Origin: Bacteroidota bacterium
GTDB taxonomy: Bacteria; Bacteroidota; Ignavibacteria; Kryptoniales; JAKASW01
DNA: 64,000 nucleotides
Direction: 5' to 3'
Assembly: GCA_021794075.1 (NCBI GenBank)
Contig: JAJYRM010000009.1
Span: 1-64,000, forward strand
Below are positions 8,100-16,205 of the stretch, piece after piece. Numbering within the stretch: the first letter of the stretch is position 1; each line of letters starts with the position of its first letter. A program made the position numbers and the translations under genes. The notes under the pieces are model-generated. The model was given only the letters and a program-made list of their open reading frames with translations. It ran no database searches and was not told the DNA's origin.

Positions 8100-8942
8100 T
8101 TGAAAATAAGAGTTGCACACAGTCCCGATTCAGACGATGCTTTCATGTTTTATGCTCTTGCGAACAACAAGTTCGACACAGGCAATCTGGAATTTGAAAA
8201 TATCCTCAGCGATATAGAGACGCTCAACCAAAAGGCGATGAATGGAGAGTACGAAGTAAGCGCGGTCTCAATTCACGCCTATCCCTACATCTCGGACAAA
8301 TATCAGATGCTAAGCAGCGGCGCGAGCATGGGTGACGGATACGGGCCGATGCTTGTCAGCACGAAACCTTATAAAGTCGAGGACATCAACAAGCTCAAGA
8401 TCGCGATCCCCGGGAAAAGGACATCCGCATTCCTGGCCCTTAGCATCTTCGCGGGAACATTTGAGTACGAGGCTGTACCATTCGACCAGATCATTGAAAA
8501 AGTCGTTGCCGGCGAATTCGAGGCTGGCCTTATTATTCATGAGGGCCAACTCACGTACGGAAAAAGCGGGCTTCACAACATTATCGATCTCGGAGCCTGG
8601 TTCAAAGGGAAATTCAAATTGCCCCTTCCCCTGGGCGGAAATGTTATTCGGCGCGACTTGCCGGAAGACGTAAAGAGGAAGGCGGCTTACTTTCTCAGGA
8701 AAAGCATTGCCTACTCGCTGGATAACCGAAAGCAGGCGCTCGATTACGCTCTCGGCTTCGCCAGGGGCATGAACACAAACCTTGCGGACAAGTTTGTGGG
8801 AATGTACGTGAACGACTGGACACTCGACTACGGCGAGAAAGGGAAGGAGGCAATTCAGCTTTTCCTGGATATGGCGTATGAGCGCTCACTCCTCCCAGCG
8901 AGATGTGTCGCCGAGTTTATCGACACGCCGGAGAAACTCTAA
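8100..8942 (+). CDS. mqnD: MqnD-family protein (futalosine menaquinone pathway)
   Basis: A 280-residue periplasmic-binding-protein-like fold of the MqnA/MqnD family. Long matches to MqnD include DIETLNQKA, FEAGLIIHEGQLTY and IIDLGAW. MqnD makes 1,4-dihydroxy-6-naphthoate for menaquinone. The N-terminal motif reads SPDSDDAF, while classical MqnD has SPCPNDTF, so this belongs to a divergent branch and may have another substrate. There is no signal peptide, arguing against a transport-binding role. The start is TTG 8100, 1 nt after the nth stop. No other mqn gene is in the window. Confidence 0.75.
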   Translation: MKIRVAHSPDSDDAFMFYALANNKFDTGNLEFENILSDIETLNQKAMNGEYEVSAVSIHAYPYISDKYQMLSSGASMGDGYGPMLVSTKPYKVEDINKLKIAIPGKRTSAFLALSIFAGTFEYEAVPFDQIIEKVVAGEFEAGLIIHEGQLTYGKSGLHNIIDLGAWFKGKFKLPLPLGGNVIRRDLPEDVKRKAAYFLRKSIAYSLDNRKQALDYALGFARGMNTNLADKFVGMYVNDWTLDYGEKGKEAIQLFLDMAYERSLLPARCVAEFIDTPEKL

Positions 8943-8949
8943 GTCCGAC

Positions 8950-9600
8950 ATGGAATCGCACCAGACGACAACTCTGTCGTTCCCCGAAGATATCAGCGAG
9001 AACGTCCGGATGACCACTGGGGCGCGAGTCGCGCTCTTCATCATGATCGTCGGCGGGATTCTCTATCTTGGTGGATCGGCTGCGAGAGCGATCATCGGGA
9101 ACGACCTTGTCGAAATAGGGACGCTGCGGTTCAGGAGGGATATCCCATTCGATGCGGAGAAAGAAATTTATAATCTCCTGGCGCAGACTTCTCTCCTTAT
9201 TGTCTTCGGTTACTTTCTGGCCCTGGTCGGTTTCGTCACTTTCCTTTTTAAGTCCAGAATTAGGATGAAGACCCATCCGAATATCATGATGGCTGTAATC
9301 CTGTTCTCCATGTTCATACCGGTCGAGTTCTACACGTCGTATCTTGACTTGAAGTTTTTCGTGTCGTTCATTGACTTTCAACTACAATTATTCCTTGGGG
9401 CGGATCCCGGACCCTTGAGGAACGAGATGCGCAGGCTATTCGTGGAACGCGTCAGCGGGCTCGGAGGACTGTCCGTTATTGCGATTCTTTCGTACTACAG
9501 CGCGATTGGCGCAATCGTGTTCCGCCCCATCAAACGCAAGAAGACAGAAGAGATATCAGAAGAAAATGCCGAAGCTGAAGACAGAAGCACTGATAGCTGA
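8950..9600 (+). CDS. Conserved membrane protein of unknown function
   Basis: A 216-residue protein with about four membrane helices (near residues 25-47, 75-100, 110-130 and 170-195) and a charged C-terminal tail rich in Glu, Lys and Asp. I do not recognise a family. ATG 8950 is chosen because the frame upstream runs through the end of the mqnD-like gene and reads as Ser/Arg-rich filler. It starts 7 nt after that gene and its end overlaps the next gene by 35 nt, so it belongs to the nth-acpS operon. Confidence 0.7.
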   Translation: MESHQTTTLSFPEDISENVRMTTGARVALFIMIVGGILYLGGSAARAIIGNDLVEIGTLRFRRDIPFDAEKEIYNLLAQTSLLIVFGYFLALVGFVTFLFKSRIRMKTHPNIMMAVILFSMFIPVEFYTSYLDLKFFVSFIDFQLQLFLGADPGPLRNEMRRLFVERVSGLGGLSVIAILSYYSAIGAIVFRPIKRKKTEEISEENAEAEDRSTDS

Positions 9601-9916
9601 GCTTGAAGAGGCCGCGTCCCAACTCGGGCTCAAAGTGATATATGAGAAGGGAGACTTCGGCGGAGGATATTGCATCCTCAAAGAAGAGAAGTTGATCGTG
9701 GTTAACAAACGTTTCGACCAAAAGCACCGCGCTTCAACTCTCGCGAGAAGCCTTTCCGAAGTAGGTATTGAGAACCTCTTCCTCAAGCCGGCAGTAAGAA
9801 GCTATATTGAGGAACAAACCGAGGCAGAAAACAATGATCCCTCGAAAGGGACGGAGACAAACGATGAAACTACTGGTAGCGAACGGTCCGAATCTCAATC
9901 TGACGGGAACTCGTGA
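9566..9916 (+). CDS. Small conserved protein of unknown function
   Basis: A 116-residue soluble protein. The first ~80 residues (KLKTEALIAELEEAA, GDFGGGYCILKEEKLIVV, ARSLSEVGIENLFLKP) look folded, while the last 30 are Glu/Asn/Thr/Ser-rich and probably disordered. I do not know a function. ATG 9566 is the natural start; the frame before it lies inside the preceding gene. It overlaps that gene by 35 nt and aroQ by 53 nt. The disordered tail is thus read from sequence shared with the aroQ start region. Confidence 0.6.
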   Translation: MPKLKTEALIAELEEAASQLGLKVIYEKGDFGGGYCILKEEKLIVVNKRFDQKHRASTLARSLSEVGIENLFLKPAVRSYIEEQTEAENNDPSKGTETNDETTGSERSESQSDGNS

Positions 9917-10292
9917 GCCGCAAGTCTACGGCGGCGACACTCTCGCGATAATCAATTCACAGTTGAAGAGTCGCTTCCCGGATGTTACCTTCGAGTTTTT
10001 TCAGACAAACGGGGAGGGCGACCTCATAGATAAGATGCAGGTAGTTGATAAGGAACGTTTCGACGGAGTCGTGTTGAATGCCGGCGCATTGACTCATTAC
10101 AGCTACTCGCTCCGGGATGCCATCGCATCGATAAATACGCCGGTTGTAGAAGTGCACATGTCTCAGGTTTTCGCGCGTGAGGAGTTTAGGAAGACGAGTG
10201 TCATTTCGGAAGTTTGCAAAGGCACCATAACCGGCTTTGGGAAATTTTCTTACTTCGCCGCCGTTTTCACTTTTCTCGAGAAGGCCAAGTAA
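9864..10292 (+). CDS. aroQ: Type II 3-dehydroquinate dehydratase
   Basis: A 142-residue shikimate-pathway enzyme converting 3-dehydroquinate to 3-dehydroshikimate. It has the family N terminus GPNLNLTGTREPQVYG with the active-site Tyr, then FFQTNGEGDLID, NAGALTHYSYSLRDA and VEVHMSQVFAREEFRKTSV with the catalytic His. ATG 9864 gives the standard N terminus; the frame upstream overlaps the previous gene. Its TAA shares an A with the ATG of the following HAD gene, an overlap expected to couple translation. Confidence 0.95.
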   Translation: MKLLVANGPNLNLTGTREPQVYGGDTLAIINSQLKSRFPDVTFEFFQTNGEGDLIDKMQVVDKERFDGVVLNAGALTHYSYSLRDAIASINTPVVEVHMSQVFAREEFRKTSVISEVCKGTITGFGKFSYFAAVFTFLEKAK

Positions 10293-10978
10293 TGATAAAA
10301 GCGGTAATCTTCGATCTCGACAACACCCTCGTCGATTTCATGAAGATGAAGGCTGAGGCGATCGATGCGGCAATCAGAGCCATGCTCGACGCAGGTCTTG
10401 AACTCTCGCATGACGAGGTTAAGAACCGCATCGACGCCATCTACAAGGAAAAGGGAATAGAGTTCCAATATGTTTTCGATTCCCTCCTATCCGATATTTT
10501 CGATAAGGTCAATCATAAGATCCTTGCCGCTGGCGTTGTCGCCTACAGACGCGCGCGCGAGGCGGCGCTTGTCCCATATCCCCACGTTTACATTACTCTG
10601 TACGAGCTCCTAAAGATGGGGATGAAACTAGCGGTGGTTTCTGACGCGCCCACTAAGGAAGCATGGCTCCGTCTCACGTATCTCAACATGCATCATATCT
10701 TCGATGTCGTAGTGACGTTTGAAGACACGAGCGAACGAAAGCCGCATCCGGCTCCGTTTACTCTCGCGCTTAACAGGCTCGGCGTCAGACCGGACGAGGC
10801 GCTGATGGTTGGCGATTGGGCAGAGCGCGATATAATTGGGGCAAAGCAGGTTGGAATGAAGACAGTTTTCGCAAAATACGGCGACACTTTTCAGACCGCA
10901 ACCTCCGGCGGGGATTATGAGGCTAATGATATTCAGGAGCTTGTTGACATCGTTAGAAAAGAAAACGCCAATGGTTGA
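10292..10978 (+). CDS. HAD-superfamily hydrolase
   Basis: A 228-residue subfamily IA phosphatase-like protein. Motif I is FDLDNT (Asp8, Asp10), motif II VVSDAP, motif III the Lys of SERKPHP and motif IV MVGDWAERDI. The cap insert (about 20-95) is helical. It resembles the TIGR02253-type group of HAD hydrolases. The substrate is unknown; position between aroQ and acpS gives no clear clue. Translation is probably coupled on both sides: it starts on the aroQ stop and its end overlaps acpS by 8 nt. Confidence 0.88.
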   Translation: MIKAVIFDLDNTLVDFMKMKAEAIDAAIRAMLDAGLELSHDEVKNRIDAIYKEKGIEFQYVFDSLLSDIFDKVNHKILAAGVVAYRRAREAALVPYPHVYITLYELLKMGMKLAVVSDAPTKEAWLRLTYLNMHHIFDVVVTFEDTSERKPHPAPFTLALNRLGVRPDEALMVGDWAERDIIGAKQVGMKTVFAKYGDTFQTATSGGDYEANDIQELVDIVRKENANG

Positions 10979-11339
10979 AGGCGTCGGGATAGACATAGCA
11001 GAAGTCAGCAGAATAAGGAAGAGCATTGAGGATTACGGGGAGCTCTTCACGGGCAAAGTGTTCACCGAAGCCGAGAAGGCGTATTGTGTCGAAAAACCGT
11101 CGCCGTACCAGCACTTCGCGGCAAGATTTGCCGCAAAGGAGGCGTTCAGCAAAGCCACCGGGACCGGCTGGGATGACAATTTCTCCTGGCAGGAGGTTGA
11201 GGTGATCAACGAGGCAAGCGGGAAACCGGTTCTGAGGCTCAGCGGGCTGACTCTTCGCACTTTTGGGCATAAAAGAATATTCCTTTCGCTTTCTCATTCA
11301 GGCGATTACGTCACCGCTGTCGTGGTAATCGAGGGCTGA
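10971..11339 (+). CDS. acpS: Holo-[acyl-carrier-protein] synthase
   Basis: A 122-residue 4'-phosphopantetheinyl transferase that activates acyl carrier protein for fatty-acid synthesis. The first motif VGIDIAEVSRI carries the Mg-binding Asp, and the second, FAARFAAKEAFSKA, carries the Glu and Lys. LSLSHSGDYVTAVVV closes the fold. ATG 10971 lies inside the end of the HAD gene. It is the last gene of the 7382-11339 operon; the gap that follows (11340-11490) leads to the sigma factor gene. Confidence 0.94.
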   Translation: MVEGVGIDIAEVSRIRKSIEDYGELFTGKVFTEAEKAYCVEKPSPYQHFAARFAAKEAFSKATGTGWDDNFSWQEVEVINEASGKPVLRLSGLTLRTFGHKRIFLSLSHSGDYVTAVVVIEG

Positions 11340-11351
11340 TTTAAACCGTTT

Positions 11352-11513
11352 TTGAAAAAATGCGTCTTAGAATCGGACAATTTTTCAGTGAATGCGGTGA
11401 ATGAACTACCATTATTTGTACGAGAGAATATTGCAGAGCTTGGAAAACTTCCTGACGATGTTTCGCAGCAGATCAACCAGAGCCCTTTGAATGCAAAGCC
11501 CTTCCGATATTGA
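11352..11513 (+). CDS. Possible small ORF upstream of the ECF sigma gene
   Basis: An open frame of 53 codons starting at TTG 11352 (or GTG 11388, 41 codons) and ending at TGA 11511, overlapping the sigma gene by 23 nt. The predicted stretch NIAELGKLPDDVSQQINQS looks protein-like and amphipathic. However, the region is AT-richer than its neighbours, lacks a Shine-Dalgarno site and is a likely promoter zone. A separate 29-codon ATG frame (11401-11490) stops exactly before the sigma ATG. Either could be a coupling leader or chance. Confidence 0.25.
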   Translation: MKKCVLESDNFSVNAVNELPLFVRENIAELGKLPDDVSQQINQSPLNAKPFRY

Positions 11514-12042
11514 GCTTGTAGAGAAGGTTAACTCAGGTAATACGAGAGCGTACGCTGAGATTGTCAAGCGGTACGAACAACGTGTGTTCTTCGTTGTCAA
11601 GAGGATGCTAAATGACGATGATGAATCCTCGGATGCCACGCAGGAGGTATTCATCAAGCTGCATGAGTCTTTGAAGAAGTTCAGAGGTGACGCGAATCTT
11701 TACACGTACATTTACCGGATCGCAACAAACGTAGCAATTAGTTATTTAAGGAAGAGGAAAGTAAGAGCAGTTGTAAGGCTGGATGAAATGGTTTCTAACA
11801 TGTTGACGGGCGGAAACGATCCTCAGCGAGAATCAGATCAGGGTGAGTTGAGGAAGTTGGTATCGGAGGCGGTGGCAGCGCTGCCGGCTCAGCAGAAACA
11901 AGTCTTCATTTTGAGATTTTACGAAGAGCTTTCGTATGAGGAGATCGCGCAGATTATGCACCGATCTATGGGGGCCATGAAAGCAAATTATTTCCATGCG
12001 ATGAAGAAAATAGGAGACCATCTGAAAAATGCGATGCGATGA
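11491..12042 (+). CDS. ECF-type RNA polymerase sigma factor
   Basis: A 183-residue sigma-70 family factor with only regions 2 and 4. Region 2 includes DATQEVFIKLHESLKKF and TYIYRIATNVAISYLRK. Region 4 includes LPAQQKQVFILRFYEELSYEEIAQIMHRS, a helix-turn-helix for -35 recognition. The start is ATG 11491. The next gene, overlapping by 14 nt, encodes a zinc-finger anti-sigma factor, and a Spy/CpxP-like periplasmic protein follows. The layout resembles RpoE/RseA-type envelope stress units, so envelope stress is the likely signal; this is inferred from context. Confidence 0.93.
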   Translation: MQSPSDIELVEKVNSGNTRAYAEIVKRYEQRVFFVVKRMLNDDDESSDATQEVFIKLHESLKKFRGDANLYTYIYRIATNVAISYLRKRKVRAVVRLDEMVSNMLTGGNDPQRESDQGELRKLVSEAVAALPAQQKQVFILRFYEELSYEEIAQIMHRSMGAMKANYFHAMKKIGDHLKNAMR

Positions 12043-12604
12043 TGTTAAGGTCAATTTGCCGGATTATCTCCTGGACAAGGTTGAACCGAATCTCATGAGA
12101 TGCATCGAAGCCCATCTCGAAGTGTGCGCAGGATGCAGCGCCGAACTTGAAGAGATGAAGGATCCGATCAAGGTGCTGGGTGAGGTCGGTCATGAAGAGT
12201 ATCCCGAAACTTTCTGGCAGGAGCTTCATTCTTCTATAATGGCAAAAGTTGAGGAACAGGCGCCGCCGGAGAGGTGGAAGATGCCTGCGTTTGCTGGAGC
12301 GCTTGCCGCCCTCCTGTTGATCGTGGGCGTTGGCGTGTTCGAGTTGGCGCACCGGCCCGCTTCACAGCCGCGGAGCATTGCGGCGCTCGCGACAAAGTTA
12401 TCGCCCGAAGAGGCGGTCGCGCTTCCAAGCATGAACGTTAATTATGTGGATGCCGTATCTTCGCAGGCCAGTGTTCTCGACGAAATGGACGCTGTGGATG
12501 ATTCTCTGCAGGAAGCGGTCGTGAACGAGCTTTGGAACTCTATGAGCGACTCCGCCGGCGCGCTCGACGCGGCTTACAATTCAGTCAGCGGTTATTCCAA
12601 TTGA
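12029..12604 (+). CDS. Anti-sigma factor with zf-HC2 domain
   Basis: A 191-residue single-pass membrane protein. The N-terminal zinc-binding anti-sigma motif is Cys3, His29, Cys33 and Cys36 (HLEVCAGC). One membrane helix lies near residues 88-108 (FAGALAALLLIVGVGVF), so the C-terminal ~80 residues should be periplasmic. That part is Ala/Ser/Asp-rich without known motifs. It should hold the sigma factor encoded just upstream (14-nt overlap) at the membrane until a signal releases it, as in RseA-like proteins. Confidence 0.88.
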   Translation: MRCDDVKVNLPDYLLDKVEPNLMRCIEAHLEVCAGCSAELEEMKDPIKVLGEVGHEEYPETFWQELHSSIMAKVEEQAPPERWKMPAFAGALAALLLIVGVGVFELAHRPASQPRSIAALATKLSPEEAVALPSMNVNYVDAVSSQASVLDEMDAVDDSLQEAVVNELWNSMSDSAGALDAAYNSVSGYSN

Positions 12605-12614
12605 AAGGTAAGAA

Positions 12615-13178
12615 ATGAATAATGTCATACTGCTCATGGCCGTTGCGGCACTCATTCCGATTTCATCCGGGCGGGCACAAACGCTCGCGATGGATGCGTT
12701 TCAACAAAACGCTGGAGATCCTCCCGGCTACGCTCAGAAAGGTCCGAGGCCCTTTCAGGGGAGGATGAGGAAAGATTCGGAGATTAGAAGACAGCTCGAA
12801 CAGATCAAGATATGGCAAATGACGAAGGAGATGAATCTCCCAACTGATAAGGCTGAAAAATTCTTCCCGCTTTATAACAAGTATACAGAAGAGATGAGGA
12901 CCATAACTACCGAAAGAGTGAAAGCCATAAACGCATTGGATTCTTCGATGCGCGACAACGTCGGAGACGCTGAGATTAATGTTCAAATTAAACGCATACT
13001 CGACTATGATGATGAACTCGCTTCGACACACGCTAAATTTATTAGCGCTCTGGGTGGAATCTTATCGCCGACCGAGGTCGCGCGCTATATGGTCTTCGAG
13101 CAGAGATTCGACAGGGAAATACGTGAGAGAATTCGGGGCATGATGATGCGTCATCGCATGGAGGGACCGGGTCGCTGA
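12615..13178 (+). CDS. Periplasmic Spy/CpxP-like protein
   Basis: A 187-residue secreted protein. A signal peptide covers about residues 1-22 (ILLMAVAALIPISSGRAQ). The mature part is nearly all helix: IWQMTKEMNLPTDKAEKFFPLYNKY, then a charged stretch and a Met/Arg-rich tail (MMMRHRMEG). This is the general plan of Spy/CpxP/LTxxQ proteins, which act as periplasmic chaperones or stress sensors. It starts 10 nt after the anti-sigma gene, supporting a role as target or modulator of the same sigma factor. Family assignment is by helical pattern only. Confidence 0.7.
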   Translation: MNNVILLMAVAALIPISSGRAQTLAMDAFQQNAGDPPGYAQKGPRPFQGRMRKDSEIRRQLEQIKIWQMTKEMNLPTDKAEKFFPLYNKYTEEMRTITTERVKAINALDSSMRDNVGDAEINVQIKRILDYDDELASTHAKFISALGGILSPTEVARYMVFEQRFDREIRERIRGMMMRHRMEGPGR

Positions 13179-13490
13179 TCTCAAGGAGATAATGCCAAAT
13201 GTCAGTGTGAAGCGAACCCTCGCGAATGTATGAGAAGGGTCGATCACGTTCTCCCGAAAGGTTCCTTAAATAGCCTGAACGCCACGGACTCGGATAATCT
13301 CTAATATCAGCGTGGAAGACCACCTTAATCGAATGAGATAGTTGAGACTTTCGCGGGCTGAATTCTAAGCCTGACATGCATGAATGTCGGGCCAATTCCT
13401 TCTCTTCCAATTTCTCTTCCTTTTAAATCCCACCACCGTGACTTAAATTCTGTCTCGTAAAAACAGAGACAACCAACACTTTATCGAAAC
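13179..13490 (+). other. Intergenic region without a recognised gene
   Basis: About 310 nt between the sigma operon and the DUF218 gene. It opens with AAGGAG followed by an ATG frame of only 13 codons, which could be a decayed gene start. It contains one terminator-like hairpin (listed separately) and a small GTCTC/GAGAC hairpin just before the next gene. I see no RNA family. Confidence 0.5.
13370..13393 (+). terminator. Candidate terminator downstream of the sigma operon
   Basis: GCCTGACAT (13370-13378) pairs with ATGTCGGGC (13385-13393) over nine positions, including one G-T pair, around a 6-nt loop. A pyrimidine-rich tract (CAATTCCTTCTCTTCC) follows. It lies about 190 nt after the last gene of the sigma operon. 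The tract is not a pure T run, so efficiency is doubtful. Confidence 0.35.
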
Positions 13491-14420
13491 TTGAGATCTA
13501 AAGTTCTTTTGCACATAGCCGTGCTAGTCGCGCTTATCGCCATGTTGAAGATCTTCGCGCAAAGGGCAATCGCCCACGATTCCGAGACGGGTATACTAAC
13601 TTTCCGAAACATCCCTCTCGGGGCTGTGGTTCTTCTTGCAGTTGTCCTGATAGAACTGTTCAATAGGAGGCTTCCGATATTTCCGTATATCCTCGTGGTT
13701 GGTTCAGCCTTCGCCTTTTTTGCCGCTTCTTTCTACCTTCCCCCTAAGGGCCATTCTCACGAAGTCGCCATCGTGATCGCGTACCTCGCACTTCTGTTCT
13801 TGGTTTCGACGGCGCTGATTGTACCGTTCTCTTCAAATGTAAGAGTAGCAAACATTCTGGTAGTTCTCGTATTGATTTCAGGGATAGCTACGATTGCCGG
13901 ATTCATAAACACATTTTCAAATAGCGGCAGGTTTGATGGCAAGCCGGAGGCCGATGCAGCGGTGGTTTTGGGGAGCAGCGTTATCGGTCCTTACACACCT
14001 AGCCCAGACCTTAAAGGGAGGCTGGACGCGGCCGCCGAGCTTTACGATAAAGATGAGGCGAAGAAGATAGCAGTCACCGGCGGCACGAGACGGTTCGGCA
14101 CATTTGAGTCCGAAATCGGGGCGAGATACCTTGAACATATCGGCATTCCCGTCTCGGCAATTATCACAGAAGACAAAACAGAGAATACCATCGAGCAGGT
14201 GATTTATGCCAAGAGACATTTGATTGGCAAGTTGAAGATGAAGAGAATAGTGATCGTCAGCGATGGCTGGCACCTGCCGAGGGCGCTCCTGATGTGCAAA
14301 TGGCTGAATGTTAAAGCGGAAGGTTATGCGAGCAAGTACAAGATGTCGTTTCAGTCGGAGCTGTTCAATCGGTTCCGTGAATCTGCCGGATTGCAGGCAT
14401 ATATGTTATTTGGAGCTTGA
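13491..14420 (+). CDS. DUF218 / YdcF-family membrane protein
   Basis: A 309-residue protein with about five N-terminal membrane helices (residues 5-150) and a C-terminal DUF218 domain. Domain features are AAVVLGSSV, GRLDAAAELY, IAVTGGT, SEIGARYLEHIGIP, DKTENTIEQVIYAK and VIVSDGWHLPRALLM. SanA/YdcF/ElyC proteins of this fold act in envelope or peptidoglycan-precursor metabolism; the reaction is not established. TTG 13491 is the longest start; ATG 13542 would remove part of the first helix. NusB is encoded 48 nt downstream. Confidence 0.85.
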   Translation: MRSKVLLHIAVLVALIAMLKIFAQRAIAHDSETGILTFRNIPLGAVVLLAVVLIELFNRRLPIFPYILVVGSAFAFFAASFYLPPKGHSHEVAIVIAYLALLFLVSTALIVPFSSNVRVANILVVLVLISGIATIAGFINTFSNSGRFDGKPEADAAVVLGSSVIGPYTPSPDLKGRLDAAAELYDKDEAKKIAVTGGTRRFGTFESEIGARYLEHIGIPVSAIITEDKTENTIEQVIYAKRHLIGKLKMKRIVIVSDGWHLPRALLMCKWLNVKAEGYASKYKMSFQSELFNRFRESAGLQAYMLFGA

Positions 14421-14468
14421 GAATTTCTTCATGAAAAGTGAAATAAATAATCACGGGCGGAGTTCTAT

Positions 14469-14936
14469 ATGACTTCTCAGCGAAGACTCGCCAGGGAGCG
14501 CGTTCTTCAGGCGCTCTACGCATACGACCTTTCAAAGTCGGCACCAGACTTCCTGAGCAACGACATTTTCAAGGACCTCGAGGAAGGCGCGCCGATGGAG
14601 TTCGCAAAGAAACTTTTCCGCGACACGCTTGAAAACCTAGGCTCGCTCGACGTGATACTCCAGGGTCACCTTGAGCATTGGGACATAACCCGGGTGAATC
14701 CTATCGACAGGAGCCTGCTCAGGATGGGGATCGCGGAGATCCTTTACTCGGAGGAGATTCCAACAAAGGTCACTATCAACGAGATCATTGAGCTGGCAAA
14801 ACGTTACAGCACAGAGGAGAGCCCGAAATTCGTGAATGGGATACTTGATGCCTCACTGAAAGAGCTGGCCAACGACGGGAAGATTCAGAAAAGCGGGCGA
14901 GGACTTATAAACACTTCGACCAAAAAGAAGCAATGA
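14469..14936 (+). CDS. nusB: Transcription antitermination factor NusB
   Basis: A 155-residue all-helical RNA-binding protein that works with NusE in antitermination of rRNA operons. Typical features are the N-terminal SQRRLARERVLQALYAYD, the central WDITRVNPIDRSLLRMGIAEIL and the closing PTKVTINEIIELAKRYSTEESPKFVNGILD (seen here in sections). ATG 14469 is preceded by GGCGGAG. The C-terminal ~20 residues are a Lys/Ser-rich tail. Its last 4 nt overlap the MFS transporter start (ATGA). Confidence 0.95.
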   Translation: MTSQRRLARERVLQALYAYDLSKSAPDFLSNDIFKDLEEGAPMEFAKKLFRDTLENLGSLDVILQGHLEHWDITRVNPIDRSLLRMGIAEILYSEEIPTKVTINEIIELAKRYSTEESPKFVNGILDASLKELANDGKIQKSGRGLINTSTKKKQ

Positions 14937-16204
14937 TACCCGAGAAGTATTCGCGCGGCACGATTTTCTCCTGGACACTTTTCGATTACGCGCGCACATC
15001 TTTCTCGGTAATGGTCAAGACTGTCGGTTTCGCGCTTTACTTTCAGGCTATCGTAGCCGGAAGTACCGGCCGGGGAGATTTTTTTTGGGGGTTGGCAGAC
15101 AGCCTTTCCATGATAATTGCCGCGGGGCTTTCACCTGTGCTGGGGGCGGCCAGCGACTACTCACATAAGCGGAAGAGATTCCTTCTCGCGTTTTCCGCTC
15201 TTTGTATAACAGGAACAGCGGCTCTCTACTGGATTGAAAAGGGTATGATACTCCCCGGCATGCTTGTCTTCATTGCGTCCAATGTCGGCTTCCAGGGAGG
15301 ATATACGTTCTACGATGCTTTTCTTCCCGAGATTGCTCCGAAGCATATCTATGGGCGCGTGTCGGGATATGGATTCGGCATGGGGTATCTAGGCGCACTT
15401 TCGATTCTTGCTTTATCTTATCCCTTGATCGAAGGCGGATTTTCCCCGTCGAATATTCATAATTTCAGATTAAGCTTCCTCCTCGCCGCGGGATTTTTCG
15501 CCGTCTTTTCAGTGCCGGCCTTCCTCGTGCTGCGCGATCACACCGGCGTCTCTCACCGGAAGGTTCCATACTTCCGTCTCGGTTTAAGGCGCGCGGTAAG
15601 AACATTCAGAAGACTTGGCCAGTACAAGGCCTTGTCGAGATTTCTCCTCTCGTTTTTTCTTTATATCGATGGGGTAAACACCGTGATTTTCTTTTCAGCG
15701 CTCTACGCGCGCGGTACGCTTGGGTTCACCCCGGTCGATGTGATCATCTTCTTCATCGTGGCACAGACGACTGCGATCCTTGGATCGATAGTCTTTGGTG
15801 TTTTAACCGACCACTGGGGACCAAAAAAGAGCATTAATATCACGCTGATCGTTTGGATAGCCGTGGTGCTGGGAGCCTTTTTCATTAAGTCAAAAACGGA
15901 GTTCTACGTCATCGGTCTCTTCGCGGGCGCGGCGATAGGCTCATCGCAGTCGTCGAGCCGAAGTCTGATGGCGCTCCTTACGCCCCCCGAGCACGCGGCA
16001 GAGTTTTTCGGTTTTTACGACGGGATAGCCGGAAACGCGTCGGCGATTATGGGCCCGTTGACCTTCGGCGCAATTTCCAGTTTCACGGGGAGTCAGAGGA
16101 TCGCGGTCCTTTCAGTGCTGATATTTTTTGTCCTCGGACTTATATTCCTTCAACAAGTGAAGGTCCAGTGGGAGAGCAGAACTCAAGCCACGCTGGAGAA
16201 TTAA
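14933..16204 (+). CDS. MFS transporter, UMF1/Atg22-like
   Basis: A 423-residue inner-membrane transporter with about 12 helices. SWTLFDYARTSFSVMV at the N terminus is characteristic of the UMF1/Atg22-like MFS group, whose eukaryotic member exports amino acids from vacuoles. GFQGGYTFYDAFLPEIAP and GAAIGSSQSSSRSLMALLTP are also typical. The substrate is unknown. It starts within the nusB stop (ATGA) and ends 1 nt before the next gene, placing it in an operon with a secreted protein, lpxH and PBP1A. Confidence 0.88.
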   Translation: MIPEKYSRGTIFSWTLFDYARTSFSVMVKTVGFALYFQAIVAGSTGRGDFFWGLADSLSMIIAAGLSPVLGAASDYSHKRKRFLLAFSALCITGTAALYWIEKGMILPGMLVFIASNVGFQGGYTFYDAFLPEIAPKHIYGRVSGYGFGMGYLGALSILALSYPLIEGGFSPSNIHNFRLSFLLAAGFFAVFSVPAFLVLRDHTGVSHRKVPYFRLGLRRAVRTFRRLGQYKALSRFLLSFFLYIDGVNTVIFFSALYARGTLGFTPVDVIIFFIVAQTTAILGSIVFGVLTDHWGPKKSINITLIVWIAVVLGAFFIKSKTEFYVIGLFAGAAIGSSQSSSRSLMALLTPPEHAAEFFGFYDGIAGNASAIMGPLTFGAISSFTGSQRIAVLSVLIFFVLGLIFLQQVKVQWESRTQATLEN

Positions 16205-16205
16205 A

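Noticed and set aside
13179-13490. Decayed pseudogene after the sigma operon
   Set aside because: A good SD and ATG start a frame of only 13 codons; the following sequence in all frames shows no resemblance to a protein I know.
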